This document shows positions 1 through 6,151 of a stretch of 48,600 nucleotides of DNA, one piece after another. How positions within the stretch are numbered: position 1 is the first letter of the stretch; every line of letters begins with the position of its first letter. A program made the position numbers and the translations under genes. This DNA is from a virus, in the IMG/VR virus record IMGVR_UViG_3300036852_000356, positions 1-48,600 of that record; one strand, written 5' to 3'. Under the pieces are notes generated by a model that saw nothing but the letters and a program-made list of their open reading frames with translations, searched no databases and was not told the DNA's origin.

Positions 1-127
1 CTAGATTTGCCCTCTGACCAGGGCTTTCCGGTCAGTGACCCCCCCAGAAACTAGATCGCGAGCTGAGGGGGGGAACTTCGAACCTCATCCTTCCCAGGTT
101 GACACCGGGGGTCGATCGCCCTCCCCC
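1..127. repeat. Direct terminal repeat, left copy (contig overlap)
   Basis: Identical to 48474-48600. The two copies are exact, and the sequence continues naturally across the join, so the molecule is circular or circularly permuted with a 48,473-bp unit. A length of exactly 127 bp equals a common assembler k-mer size, so an assembly overlap is more likely than a real long terminal repeat. The repeat contains the inverted repeat at 14-35 and a TTGACA at 99-104 with no good -10 partner. Confidence 0.95.
14..35. repeat. Inverted repeat CTGACC/GGTCAG
   Basis: CTGACC at 14-19 pairs with GGTCAG at 30-35 around a 10-base loop. It lies in the 523-bp divergent gap (48401-48473 joined to 1-450), next to two TCTAGA palindromes at 48462-48467 and 48473-48478 on the circle. 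It could be a hairpin, an operator or part of a packaging/origin region; nothing decides between these. Confidence 0.4.
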
Positions 128-394
128 ACCCCTCCCACCCCTCTGCCCGCCTACGTGAGCGTTTGTGCAGGTCAGAGCGGGTTTTGTGCTGATGAATGTG
201 GGAATTGGCGCGCATGCATGGGGGACCGAGGTAGTTGCGCGCTCAACTACCCGCTTGTCCGATCCCCCCGGCCCAGCCTGGTTGCTGCTTGTTGTGGGTG
301 GTGGTGGGGGTTGGTGTGCTGGTGGGGCTGGTGGTTCGGGGGTGACCAGGGATGTTGGGGCAGTCTCGACCTGTCACGTGGTGGTGACTGAGTG

Positions 395-423
395 TTGACA
401 GGAGGGGACACGAGGTTCATGAT
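395..423 (+). promoter_or_regulatory. Promoter TTGACA-N17-CATGAT for the first rightward genes
   Basis: TTGACA at 395-400 and CATGAT at 418-423 are 17 bp apart. A GTGACT at 384-389 lies 11 bp upstream of the -35. The predicted start of transcription near 430 falls inside the CGTGTACACG palindrome at 427-436, so a protein bound there would occlude the start site. The first gene's Shine-Dalgarno follows at 441-448. Confidence 0.55.
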
Positions 424-426
424 GCT

Positions 427-436
427 CGTGTACACG
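427..436. promoter_or_regulatory. CGTGTACACG palindrome, candidate operator
   Basis: Perfect 10-bp palindrome overlapping the predicted transcription start of the promoter at 395-423 and lying 4 bp before the ribosome site of the gene at 451. One of 29 exact GTGTACAC copies in the genome. Confidence 0.6.
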
Positions 437-450
437 AGAAGGGAGGAGAC

Positions 451-630
451 ATGCAGCAGCACTGGTGGATCGTGCTTGCCGAGGTGGCAGGCGAACGTGT
501 CGAGCATCACGTGCCCGGCACCGACCAGGCAGACGTGCGCCGGTACTTCTTGACCACCAACCCACATTGGCAGGGTGTCGTAATCCTGTCGATCACCCGT
601 TTCGGCCCGCTTGTCGGGCCGGCGTTCTAG
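451..630 (+). CDS. Small hypothetical protein, 59 aa
   Basis: First gene of the rightward arm. It starts at ATG 451, seven bases after a strong GGGAGGAG, and ends at TAG 628-630. The product begins MQQHWWIVLAEVAG and is a compact soluble protein of mixed character with no signal peptide, Cys pair or membrane span. I do not recognise the family. It is the first gene behind a promoter and palindrome pair, so it is probably expressed early. Function unknown. Confidence 0.7.
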   Translation: MQQHWWIVLAEVAGERVEHHVPGTDQADVRRYFLTTNPHWQGVVILSITRFGPLVGPAF

Positions 631-664
631 CCGCACACCTCGTCTCCACCTGGGAGGGGACCAT

Positions 665-808
665 ATGAGCAGATGGTTCTACGGCGACCAGCACGGGATT
701 CGCTGCTGGGGACCAACAGCACTGACCCGGCGCGGCACGCTGATTCACGAGCTGGGCTTGGCCGTGGTTGAGGCCATGAACGTAGAGAACGCGAAGCGGA
801 CGACCTGA
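665..808 (+). CDS. Small hypothetical protein, 47 aa
   Basis: ATG 665 follows the conserved start cassette CCACCTGGGAGGGGACCAT, which decides this start over in-frame codons upstream (from 611). The product begins MSRWFYGDQHG and ends in an acidic/basic helix. No known domain is visible. It belongs to the run of very small rightward genes that share the cassette; function unknown. Confidence 0.65.
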   Translation: MSRWFYGDQHGIRCWGPTALTRRGTLIHELGLAVVEAMNVENAKRTT

Positions 809-837
809 CCCATCAAGCTCGCCACCTGGGAGGCGAC

Positions 838-1035
838 ATGGATCCAACAGCAGCGCTCGTCCGCTACATCCAAGCGGCGATGGACTCAGACCTTGACGCG
901 ATGGACGACGCGCACGGCGACCTGAGCGATTGGCTGGGCAAACACGGGTACGCGCCAGTTCCGTCCGCGGTCATGGCCGAGCTTGCGAAGTCCTACCCGG
1001 CCAGCTTCGCCAAGGCCGCAGAGTCTGCCCGCTAG
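838..1035 (+). CDS. Small acidic helical hypothetical protein, 65 aa
   Basis: ATG 838 lies just after the start cassette CCACCTGGGAGGCGAC (822-837). The product begins MDPTAALVRYIQAAMD, is rich in Ala, Asp and Leu, and should be mostly helical. It is soluble, with no Cys and no membrane span. The GTGTACAC site at 1046-1053 follows its stop. No family recognised; a small host-interaction protein is possible but is only a guess. Confidence 0.7.
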   Translation: MDPTAALVRYIQAAMDSDLDAMDDAHGDLSDWLGKHGYAPVPSAVMAELAKSYPASFAKAAESAR

Positions 1036-1045
1036 CACTGCACAT

Positions 1046-1053
1046 GTGTACAC
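1046..1053. promoter_or_regulatory. GTGTACAC palindrome (intergenic)
   Basis: Exact 8-bp core, here flanked by T on the left, between the stop at 1035 and the gene at 1149. No clear -35/-10 pair adjoins it. Confidence 0.5.
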
Positions 1054-1148
1054 GCCGTAACGGGCTGAGCGGGGCAAGCCTGCCATCCGGAGCGAGACCG
1101 GACAGCCCACGACCTAGCAAGGCTCATCCTACCTGGGAGGGGAGAGCG

Positions 1149-1307
1149 ATGGAGCTGCTGCAGGCGGTCAGTCATCTCGGCTGGCCGTACCTGGACGCGT
1201 GGCAGGTGTGCGTGATCGCCGCGGTCGGCTGGCCGCTGGTGGTTGACCCGTTCATCGACGGCGTCGGCACCATTGCCCGCGCGCTCGTGGCCTGGCGGCG
1301 GTCCTGA
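1149..1307 (+). CDS. Small membrane protein, 52 aa
   Basis: ATG 1149 follows the cassette CTACCTGGGAGGGGAGAGCG. The product begins MELLQAVSHLGWPYLD. Residues about 16-48 are strongly hydrophobic (VCVIAAVGWPLVV and onward), which suits one membrane segment with a basic WRRS tail facing the cytoplasm. Its TGA overlaps the ATG of the metalloprotease gene (TGATG), so the two are translationally coupled. Function unknown. Confidence 0.65.
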   Translation: MELLQAVSHLGWPYLDAWQVCVIAAVGWPLVVDPFIDGVGTIARALVAWRRS

Positions 1308-2299
1308 TGGCTGTCGCGGCCGAGGAGCGTCCGCGCTGTTGCGCGTGCGGCGCGTGGCTGCGCCGGCGGCCGGACTGGCACGGCGCCCTGAGCGAGACGG
1401 AAGTGCTGGACGACACCTATCAGGACCACGACTGCTCGGTACAGGGCGGCTACGTGGTTCCTGGGGGAGGAGACATCGACGTGACCGACCAGGCCCACGA
1501 CGACACTGAGGTGGTGCGCGTGCCCGTGCCGTCGAAGGTGGCTCGCGTGTACACGCTTGAGCGGCGGCGCAGGTGGCAGCCGTCCTACACGAGCCCCCCG
1601 CTAGTGCCGGCCCTGCCACCCGCGTACGCGGCCAGGGAGGACTGGCTGCGCGCGGCCAGGGACATCATGGTTGCCGAGCTGTTCCCCGAGGCCGGGCTGA
1701 GCTTGAACGGGACCAGGACCAGGGTTGCGTGCGGCTGGCCGGCCACCTCGGATCGGAGCGTGCTGGGCGCGACGTTCACGGAGACCGTGTCAGGCGACGG
1801 GACGCGGGAGATCTTCGTCTCGCCCGTGGTCGCCAAGCCGGCGCGCCTGTTCCAGGGTGTGCTGTTCGTCCTGCTGCACGAGCTCGTCCACGCGGCCCTG
1901 GGGGCCAAGGAAGGCCACGGCCCAGCGTTTGACGCGGCGATGAAGCAGATGGGCGCCAAGGGCGACCCGTCGTGCAACGGTGCCGACACTGACCTTGACG
2001 ACTGGTTCGCCTGGTCGCTGCTGCCACGGTTGGGCCCGTACCCGCACGCGGAGATGAACCTGGGCAACCTGCCCGCGCCCACGGCACCACCAGGGTTCGG
2101 CGGTCCTGGCTTCAAGTTCGCGCCGCCGCATAGGAAGGTCGCCCCACGGCAGCGCAACCGCCACAAGCTGTACGAGTGCGACGCTTGCGGCCAGAAGATC
2201 CGTGCGGGCACTGACGACCTGGACGCGGTCCACGCGTCCAGGGCGGTCGCTGGCTCGGAGGACCGGGAGGAGTGCGGCGGACGCTTCCTGCTTGCCTGA
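1307..2299 (+). CDS. SprT-like zinc metalloprotease, 330 aa
   Basis: HELVH at residues 191-195, preceded by a hydrophobic helix and followed by GHGPAF (His204), matches the HExxH...H zinc site of the SprT/Spartan-like family, which cleaves DNA-bound proteins in cellular homologues. A Cys/His cluster near the N-terminus (CCACG, H25, H41, C43) and a C-terminal CDACG...C set could form zinc ribbons; the C-terminal ribbon is usual in SprT proteins. ATG 1307 is coupled to the upstream stop. An in-frame GTG at 1481 has a better Shine-Dalgarno (GGGGGAGGAG) and would drop the N-terminal Cys cluster. A GTGTACAC copy lies inside at 1547-1554. The protease call is firm; the target is unknown. Confidence 0.85.
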   Translation: MAVAAEERPRCCACGAWLRRRPDWHGALSETEVLDDTYQDHDCSVQGGYVVPGGGDIDVTDQAHDDTEVVRVPVPSKVARVYTLERRRRWQPSYTSPPLVPALPPAYAAREDWLRAARDIMVAELFPEAGLSLNGTRTRVACGWPATSDRSVLGATFTETVSGDGTREIFVSPVVAKPARLFQGVLFVLLHELVHAALGAKEGHGPAFDAAMKQMGAKGDPSCNGADTDLDDWFAWSLLPRLGPYPHAEMNLGNLPAPTAPPGFGGPGFKFAPPHRKVAPRQRNRHKLYECDACGQKIRAGTDDLDAVHASRAVAGSEDREECGGRFLLA

Positions 2300-2313
2300 G
2301 GAGTCACCAGGTG

Positions 2314-2342
2314 TTGACACGATAGTGACAGGATGGGACAAT
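2314..2342 (+). promoter_or_regulatory. Promoter TTGACA-N17-GACAAT
   Basis: TTGACA at 2314-2319 and GACAAT at 2337-2342, 17 bp apart, just after the metalloprotease gene. A GTGACA at 2325-2330 repeats the -35 motif 11 bp downstream, and TCACCA at 2304-2309 precedes it. The leader to the next gene (about 2349-2508) has no supported gene. It probably drives the genes from 2509 onward. Confidence 0.65.
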
Positions 2343-2508
2343 GCCCGGGTGAGCCTACCGGGAGCGCGATCAGGGAGGAGGTGATCAAACCGGCCTGACA
2401 TGCAGTGCCGTACAGCGAGGTAGCCCGCCTAGGAGCGCCACGGTTCCGCCGGTTCGTGACCGGGGGCGGGCACGAAAGAAGCAAGGTCCCTACCTGGGAG
2501 GGGAAACC

Positions 2509-2763
2509 ATGGGGACAAAGCAGGACCAGGCCACCATCACGATCTCGATTGGCGGCTACCCGCACACGTTCAAGCCGTACACGGCCGGCAAGTGGGGTTG
2601 TGACCCGTGCTGGGGATGCGGCCAGTACCCCACCGTGGGCGCGCGCGTGTGGATGGACAGCTACGGCGACCTGTACTGCGACCCGTGCGCCCAAGCATGC
2701 GTCTACGCCTACCTGAACCGGCCGGAGAACTCGCCGGAGACCGTTCCCATGGAGGTGAGCTGA
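2509..2763 (+). CDS. Small Cys-rich zinc-finger-like protein, 84 aa
   Basis: ATG 2509 follows the start cassette CTACCTGGGAGGGGAAACC. The protein has CDPCWGCG at about residues 31-38 and CDPCAQAC near 57-64. This paired Cys pattern suggests one or two structural zinc sites. The N-terminal 25 residues look like a beta hairpin. It ends one base before the next ATG. No named family recognised. Confidence 0.75.
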   Translation: MGTKQDQATITISIGGYPHTFKPYTAGKWGCDPCWGCGQYPTVGARVWMDSYGDLYCDPCAQACVYAYLNRPENSPETVPMEVS

Positions 2764-2764
2764 G

Positions 2765-3235
2765 ATGGCAAAGCTGCGCCTGTACTACGAATCCGACCGG
2801 ACCCTTCTGCACGCGATCACCGGCTACAGCTACGTGCGCGCCGCAGCCCGCTGGACTGACGGGCTCACGTTCGAGCTGCGCGTGGAGGAGAACGGCGCCG
2901 TCGCACTGCACGCCTACGACGCGGCCAAGGGCGGCGAGACCGTGACCCTGTTCGAGGCCACAGCCGCCCAGACCAGGGCCGCGCTCCGCGAGGACCCGCG
3001 CGCCGAGACGCTCCGCGAGGCGATCAAGGCGGGCGAGGGCGGGGACTTCACCGAGATCCGCAAGGAGCCACCTGACGTCAAGCAGCGGCAGTGCGACGAC
3101 TGCCGCTACTCCGTCGGATGGCTCCCGCCGCGCGGCAAGCGGCCCGGCGAGTGGGCCCACCAGGTTCCAGCACCGCTAGCAGGCAGGCTGGCGTACGAGC
3201 AACCGGACGGCACGATCCGCCACCAGCCCAAGTAG
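2765..3235 (+). CDS. Hypothetical protein, 156 aa
   Basis: Starts at ATG 2765 one base after the previous stop; GAGGTGAG upstream serves as ribosome site. The N-terminal 90 residues alternate beta strands and helices (MAKLRLYYESDRTLLH onward), and the C-terminal part carries a CDDC pair near residue 110 and ends in a polar tail. No catalytic motif is seen and no family is recognised. The CGTGTACACG palindrome at 3237-3246 begins one base after its stop. Confidence 0.75.
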   Translation: MAKLRLYYESDRTLLHAITGYSYVRAAARWTDGLTFELRVEENGAVALHAYDAAKGGETVTLFEATAAQTRAALREDPRAETLREAIKAGEGGDFTEIRKEPPDVKQRQCDDCRYSVGWLPPRGKRPGEWAHQVPAPLAGRLAYEQPDGTIRHQPK

Positions 3236-3236
3236 G

Positions 3237-3246
3237 CGTGTACACG
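3237..3246. promoter_or_regulatory. CGTGTACACG palindrome (intergenic)
   Basis: Perfect palindrome directly after the stop of the upstream gene. A small inverted repeat, GCCCGG (3269-3274) with CCGGGC (3282-3287), follows before the gene at 3331. Confidence 0.55.
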
Positions 3247-3330
3247 CCCTGTCCCATGCGAGACGGGCGCCCGGTTTGCGGCCGGGCAGGGCGCGGCCTG
3301 TAGGAACCGCTTCCACCTGGGAGGGAGCAC

Positions 3331-3555
3331 ATGCAACAGACAGCAGGAGGGAGGCTCGTTGTGAACGGCGAGTCAAGAGTGCTGCCCAAAGGCAGCAGGG
3401 CCGCACGGCTGGCACGGCAGCAGCAAGTCACGACACGCCGGCGCCTGGCCGCGCTCGCCGCGGGGCTCGGCCTCGCCGCAGGGCTCGGCCTGGGCTTCAT
3501 CGGCGGGCAGGCGATCGACCGGCCGGCGGCAACAAGCACGACGAGGGGGCGGTAG
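3331..3555 (+). CDS. Single-span membrane protein, 74 aa
   Basis: ATG 3331 follows the start cassette TCCACCTGGGAGGGAGCAC. A basic N-terminal half is followed by a hydrophobic Ala/Gly/Leu segment at about residues 40-60 (LAALAAGLGLAAG) and a short polar tail. This suggests a type II membrane anchor with a cytoplasmic basic region. Function unknown; it lies in the accessory arm with other tiny membrane proteins. Confidence 0.7.
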   Translation: MQQTAGGRLVVNGESRVLPKGSRAARLARQQQVTTRRRLAALAAGLGLAAGLGLGFIGGQAIDRPAATSTTRGR

Positions 3556-3557
3556 GC

Positions 3558-3953
3558 GTGAGCCGGATCACCGAGTACGTCGGCCCTGATGGGATCGAGT
3601 CTTCCGAGATGAGCGCTCGGCGGATGGGCAGGCCCCGGCCAGGCGACCTGGTCGAATGGCCGGACGGCACACTCGGCATGGTCTCCGAGGTCGAGAAGGG
3701 CCTGGTCGGGCCGGGTGAGGTGATGGTGGTAAACACGCTCGGGTCGGCGTTCCTGCGCCGCAGCACCGTGGATGGCGTCATGGTGTCGATCTCGGGCGGG
3801 CCATTCACCGTCCTGAAGTTCACCGACCTGCTCACGGCCACCCGGCTTGAGAAGGCCCGCTTCTGGAACTGGGGCGACAACGGCAGCGGCGCGGACAAGG
3901 GCGTCGACTACTGGCTGGCCCGGCCCGTGTTCAAGGTCACCCGCGCGCCCTAG
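3558..3953 (+). CDS. Hypothetical protein, 131 aa
   Basis: The start chosen is GTG 3558, two bases after the previous stop and behind GGGGGCGG, rather than far upstream codons that would overlap the membrane gene. The N-terminal segment has PGDLVEWPDGTLG, which looks like a small SH3-like or beta-barrel fold. The C-terminal half holds FWNWGDNGSG. No cysteine or membrane signature and no known family. Cytoplasmic and probably soluble. Confidence 0.65.
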   Translation: MSRITEYVGPDGIESSEMSARRMGRPRPGDLVEWPDGTLGMVSEVEKGLVGPGEVMVVNTLGSAFLRRSTVDGVMVSISGGPFTVLKFTDLLTATRLEKARFWNWGDNGSGADKGVDYWLARPVFKVTRAP

Positions 3954-3981
3954 GGCGCGCGGCGGAAGGGAGCACCCGGAG

Positions 3982-4302
3982 ATGGATGACCAGCTTTTGC
4001 AGCTCGCCCGTGTCAAGACCGCCAACCACATGGAGGATGACAGGACCCATCGTCGGCGCAACGTCCCGCCGGGCGCCAGCCTCGGCCCGTTGGCCGCCGA
4101 GCACGCCGACTCGCACGCCCTGGACCGGCCCGGCCACGTCCACCCGCCACTGGGCAGTGACGAGCTGGGCCTGATCGTGGACGCGCTGCATGTGCTCGCC
4201 GCGACCAACCAAGGCTTGCCCATCCAACACGAGATCGACGAGCTGGGCACCCGGATGCACTTGGAACACCAGGCGCTCCGGGAGGACCGCAGGAGGCTGT
4301 AG
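3982..4302 (+). CDS. Histidine-rich hypothetical protein, 106 aa
   Basis: ATG 3982 sits behind GGAAGGGAG. The protein begins MDDQLLQLARVKTANHM and is rich in His and acidic residues, with many spaced His in residues 15-60, followed by a helical C-terminus. Metal binding is possible but no defined motif is present. It is followed by the strong hairpin at 4310-4364, which suggests the end of a transcript. Confidence 0.6.
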   Translation: MDDQLLQLARVKTANHMEDDRTHRRRNVPPGASLGPLAAEHADSHALDRPGHVHPPLGSDELGLIVDALHVLAATNQGLPIQHEIDELGTRMHLEHQALREDRRRL

Positions 4303-4309
4303 CCAAGCG

Positions 4310-4364
4310 GCCGGGCCTGGTCGGTTACGAGGGGATCCCCTCCCACCTCCCGACCAGGCCCGGC
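4310..4364 (+). terminator. Strong 15-bp inverted repeat, probable terminator
   Basis: The arm at 4310-4324 is perfectly complementary to 4350-4364. The 25-base loop itself contains the palindrome GAGGGGATCCCCTC. No long T run follows, as is common for terminators in high-GC actinobacteria. It lies between the stop at 4302 and the palindrome at 4373. Confidence 0.65.
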
Positions 4365-4372
4365 TTCCACCA

Positions 4373-4382
4373 CGTGTACACG
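4373..4382. promoter_or_regulatory. CGTGTACACG palindrome before gene start
   Basis: Perfect palindrome 18 bp before the GTG at 4401 and 6 bp before its GGAAGGAG. It lies between a probable terminator and a gene start, the position expected of a control site. Confidence 0.55.
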
Positions 4383-4400
4383 CGCAGGAAGGAGACAGCA

Positions 4401-4748
4401 GTGAGCTTCAACGAGGAGCTTGTCCGCAAGGCGCTCGACGCGATCAAGGCCAGCCCGCAGGAATGGGACCAGGCGGCATGGCGGTGTGAGACCGGCATGT
4501 GCTTCGCCGGCTTCGTCGCCATCGCTGCGGGCGCCCGGTGGAAGGACCCGGAAGACCTGCACGGCCTGGAAGTGATCCCGCCAGGCCACAAGGCCGGCGA
4601 GCGCCTGCCGGACGTGGCCGAGTTCGCCGCCGAAGCGCTCGGCCTAGACCTGGACGAGGGACTCCCACTGTTCGACGCGAACAACACCATCGACGACCTC
4701 GAACGATTGATCGACGACTACGCCAAGCACGAAGGAGCGGCATCGTGA
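4401..4748 (+). CDS. Hypothetical protein, 115 aa
   Basis: GTG 4401 is chosen because GGAAGGAG lies 8 bases upstream; an in-frame GTG at 4374 would lie inside the palindrome with no ribosome site. The protein starts MSFNEELVRKALDAI, has a CETGMCFAG element near residues 31-39, and ends with an acidic helix. It resembles small cytoplasmic proteins that bind a partner, but no family is named. It overlaps the next start (GTGA). Confidence 0.7.
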   Translation: MSFNEELVRKALDAIKASPQEWDQAAWRCETGMCFAGFVAIAAGARWKDPEDLHGLEVIPPGHKAGERLPDVAEFAAEALGLDLDEGLPLFDANNTIDDLERLIDDYAKHEGAAS

Positions 4749-4837
4749 GGCGGCTGTGGGACTGGGCGACCGGGCTGTGGTGGCTGGCCAGGGAGCTCCA
4801 CCCGTGGCGGACGGTGCGCGACTGGTGGGGCCGATGA
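4745..4837 (+). CDS. Tryptophan-rich micro-protein, 30 aa
   Basis: GTG 4745 overlaps the TGA of the previous gene, and its own TGA overlaps the next ATG (ATGA). Six of 30 residues are Trp and six are Arg, as in MRRLWDWATGLWWLAREL. This suggests an amphipathic membrane-active peptide. The tight coupling on both sides supports a real gene despite its size. Function unknown. Confidence 0.5.
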   Translation: MRRLWDWATGLWWLARELHPWRTVRDWWGR

Positions 4838-4965
4838 CCGAGGCGCTGTTCTGGCTGATGTTCGTGCTGGCCGCCACGTTCGGGCCGGTGTCGCTGGCGG
4901 TCAACGTGTGCCTGCTCGTCGACCGCCACCGGCGCACCAAGCCGACAGGGCGGTGGGGCTCGTGA
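4834..4965 (+). CDS. Single-span membrane micro-protein, 43 aa
   Basis: ATG 4834 overlaps the preceding TGA. Residues 5-30 are hydrophobic (LFWLMFVLAATFGPV), followed by a basic tail with DRHRR. Likely a one-pass inner-membrane peptide with a cytoplasmic C-terminus. It forms a three-gene coupled unit with the genes at 4401 and 4745. Holin-like or superinfection-exclusion roles are possible but unproven. Confidence 0.55.
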   Translation: MTEALFWLMFVLAATFGPVSLAVNVCLLVDRHRRTKPTGRWGS

Positions 4966-4973
4966 GCGGCCAG

Positions 4974-5153
4974 CTAGACGTGCTCGCGGGAGCGCCGGCG
5001 GACGGGGACGACCAGCGGGTAGCCCAGGCCAGTGAAGGCCAGGTGGGCGGCGACGAAGACCCAGCCGAGCTGGTTCATCGACCAGGGGCCGGGCGCGTGC
5101 CAGAAGGGGGCGAGAAGGAAGCAGACGAAGGCGATCACGGCGAGTAGCGGCAC
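4974..5153 (-). CDS. Small two-span membrane protein, 59 aa
   Basis: The leftward start GTG 5153 is preferred because GGGAGG lies six bases upstream; an in-frame GTG at 5171 would add six residues but has no ribosome site. The product has two hydrophobic stretches, PLLAVIAFVCFLLAPFW and a second around WVFVAAHLAFTGLG, with a basic RRRSREHV end. It is the last gene of the leftward run and meets the rightward arm tail to tail. Confidence 0.6.
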   Translation of the reverse strand: MPLLAVIAFVCFLLAPFWHAPGPWSMNQLGWVFVAAHLAFTGLGYPLVVPVRRRSREHV

Positions 5154-5158
5154 AAGGA

Positions 5159-5191
5159 GCCTCCCGATCACAGGTTCAACGGTCGGGAGGC
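5159..5191. terminator. Inverted repeat GCCTCCCGA/TCGGGAGGC
   Basis: Nine-base arms at 5159-5167 and 5183-5191 with a 15-base loop. The left arm contains the ribosome site of the leftward gene at 5153, so in RNA it could hide that site. It could equally be a terminator for leftward transcripts coming from 5565. Confidence 0.45.
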
Positions 5192-5211
5192 TTCCCCGTT
5201 CCCACCGGCCC

Positions 5212-5241
5212 TAACCCGGCGGCGGGCCCGGAGCCGGGTTA
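5212..5241. terminator. Inverted repeat TAACCCGG/CCGGGTTA
   Basis: Eight-base arms at 5212-5219 and 5234-5241 around a GC-rich 14-base loop, in the gap 5172-5313. A 24-codon leftward frame (ATG 5285 to TAG 5211) with a hydrophobic centre lies across it but has no ribosome site and is not called. GTGTACAC occurs at 5337-5344 nearby. Confidence 0.45.
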
Positions 5242-5313
5242 ACCGCCCACACCGTTGCCGCGGCGAGGACGACCAGGGCGGCCATGAACCCGACGGCGAC
5301 AGCGACACCGGGC

Positions 5314-5565
5314 TCACCCGGTCGCCCAGCCGGAGCGTGTACACGGACCCCGGCGCCTGGGCACGGCGGCGCCGGGGCCCGCGGGTCCCCCCGGGCAAGC
5401 CTCGAGCGGGTTCCTGTTGGCCCGCACGTTCGACCTGGAATCGGTGACGACGAACTCGTGGCACCAGTGTTTGCAGGTGAGCGCGATCTTGTCTTCCTCG
5501 ACCCACCAGAAGCGCGGGCAGGCCAGGCAGCTCACGGCGTTGCCCTCCTGGCATTTCGGACTCAC
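5314..5565 (-). CDS. Small Cys/His zinc-binding-like protein, 83 aa
   Basis: GTG 5565 is taken because GGAG lies six bases upstream; GTG 5577 in frame is an alternative. The N-terminal half contains CQEG, CLAC, C and CHEF elements in a pattern suited to one or two zinc ions. The C-terminal third is Gly/Pro/Arg-rich and contains a GTGTACAC site (5337-5344). It shares an upstream gap with the excisionase-like gene, with TGTTGACAG on the leftward strand at 5591-5599. Confidence 0.6.
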   Translation of the reverse strand: MSPKCQEGNAVSCLACPRFWWVEEDKIALTCKHWCHEFVVTDSRSNVRANRNPLEACPGGPAGPGAAVPRRRGPCTRSGWATG

Positions 5566-5687
5566 CTGCTCCAGCACTGCACGCCCCCACCTGTCAACAC
5601 TTTGTCCTGTTTGAGTCTGCACTATGTGGTCATTCACGGTCAAGTCGGCACCAGACGCAGCAGGTGAGCGCATTGCGGTCACCCTGA

Positions 5688-5716
5688 GTGACAGGGCGGC
5701 CACGTACGGCCACAAT
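5688..5716 (+). promoter_or_regulatory. Leaderless promoter GTGACA-N17-CACAAT
   Basis: GTGACA at 5688-5693 and CACAAT at 5711-5716, 17 bp apart. The expected transcription start, about seven bases after the -10, falls on the ATG at 5723, which has no Shine-Dalgarno. Leaderless transcripts are common in actinobacteria. Confidence 0.6.
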
Positions 5717-5722
5717 CGTTTG

Positions 5723-5932
5723 ATGGGCACCAGCGACGACGAGCCGTTCCTGACCGAGACGGAGGCCGCCGAGGTGCTCCGCATCTCCCCGCGGACGCTG
5801 CGCCGCTGGCGGCAGAAACGCTCCGCCGGCAAGGGCATCCCCGCCCCGCCGGTGGCCGGCTACTCCGGCCGGCACGCCCTGTACCGCCGCAGCGAGCTGC
5901 TCGCCTGGATCCGCCGCCCCACCGGCCGCTAG
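5723..5932 (+). CDS. Excisionase-like / HTH_17 DNA-binding protein, 69 aa
   Basis: The core LTETEAAEVLRISPRTLRRWRQK (about residues 10-32) followed by HALYRRSELLAWI is the typical winged MerR-like helix-turn-helix of the HTH_17/excisionase family: the first helices bind DNA and the end carries the small wing. The length (69 aa) fits a phage Xis. The start is ATG 5723, with no ribosome site but a promoter placed for leaderless transcription; an upstream in-frame ATG at 5624 is unlikely. It is far from the integrase, so it may be a regulator rather than Xis. The palindrome at 5933-5942 directly follows the stop. Confidence 0.75.
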   Translation: MGTSDDEPFLTETEAAEVLRISPRTLRRWRQKRSAGKGIPAPPVAGYSGRHALYRRSELLAWIRRPTGR

Positions 5933-5942
5933 CGTGTACACG
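5933..5942. promoter_or_regulatory. CGTGTACACG palindrome between convergent genes
   Basis: It sits in the 12-bp gap between the stop of the HTH gene (5932) and the stop of the leftward gene (5945). Nearby CTAG on both sides gives it a wider imperfect dyad. It is not at a promoter, so an operator role at initiation is unlikely here; a roadblock (stoperator-like) role would fit better. Confidence 0.55.
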
Positions 5943-5944
5943 CG

Positions 5945-6151
5945 CTAGTGACGCCACCGGCTCAGGTCCGGCTCACGGAAGAAGGCTCCCCCGCTCGGCG
6001 GGATGCGCTCGAACACGGGGCGGAGCGCGTCCCAGACCGCGTTGCCTTCCAGCGCCGCGCGAGCCTGGGACTTCCACGCGGCCAGCTCCGCCTCCCCCGG
6101 CGTGTACACGGGCGGGCAGCCGTCGGCGTTCGTGCCAAGCCAATTACTCAC
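5945..6151 (-). CDS. Hypothetical protein, 68 aa
   Basis: GTG 6151 overlaps the TAA of the upstream gene. The product begins MSNWLGTNADGCPPVYTPGEAELAAWK; the VYT is encoded by an internal GTGTACAC at 6102-6109. Soluble and helical in the middle, with no known domain. It is the last gene of the leftward operon containing the methyltransferase. Confidence 0.7.
   Translation of the reverse strand: MSNWLGTNADGCPPVYTPGEAELAAWKSQARAALEGNAVWDALRPVFERIPPSGGAFFREPDLSRWRH

Larger units (their letters stand above)
128..450. other. Non-coding divergent control region with G/T-rich stretch
   Basis: No convincing gene is seen. The open frame starting at 35 has no ribosome site and repetitive, atypical composition. 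On the plus strand about 290-362 is almost free of A and strongly G/T-rich, with many GG to GGGGG runs, so it could form G-quadruplexes or mark a strand-asymmetric replication region. The 3' end holds the promoter at 395-423 and the palindrome at 427-436. Confidence 0.6.

Noticed and set aside
35-391. 118-codon rightward open frame across the left end
   Set aside because: No ribosome site, Pro/Gly/Trp low-complexity product, and it crosses the contig overlap, hairpin, promoter and G/T-rich stretch.
5168-5310. Leftward gene continuing after the zinc-like protein (GTG in the GTGA overlap, ending 5168)
   Set aside because: The product is Ser/Arg/Pro-rich shadow sequence, and the region holds two hairpins and the start of a membrane gene; a 24-codon hydrophobic frame here also lacks a ribosome site.
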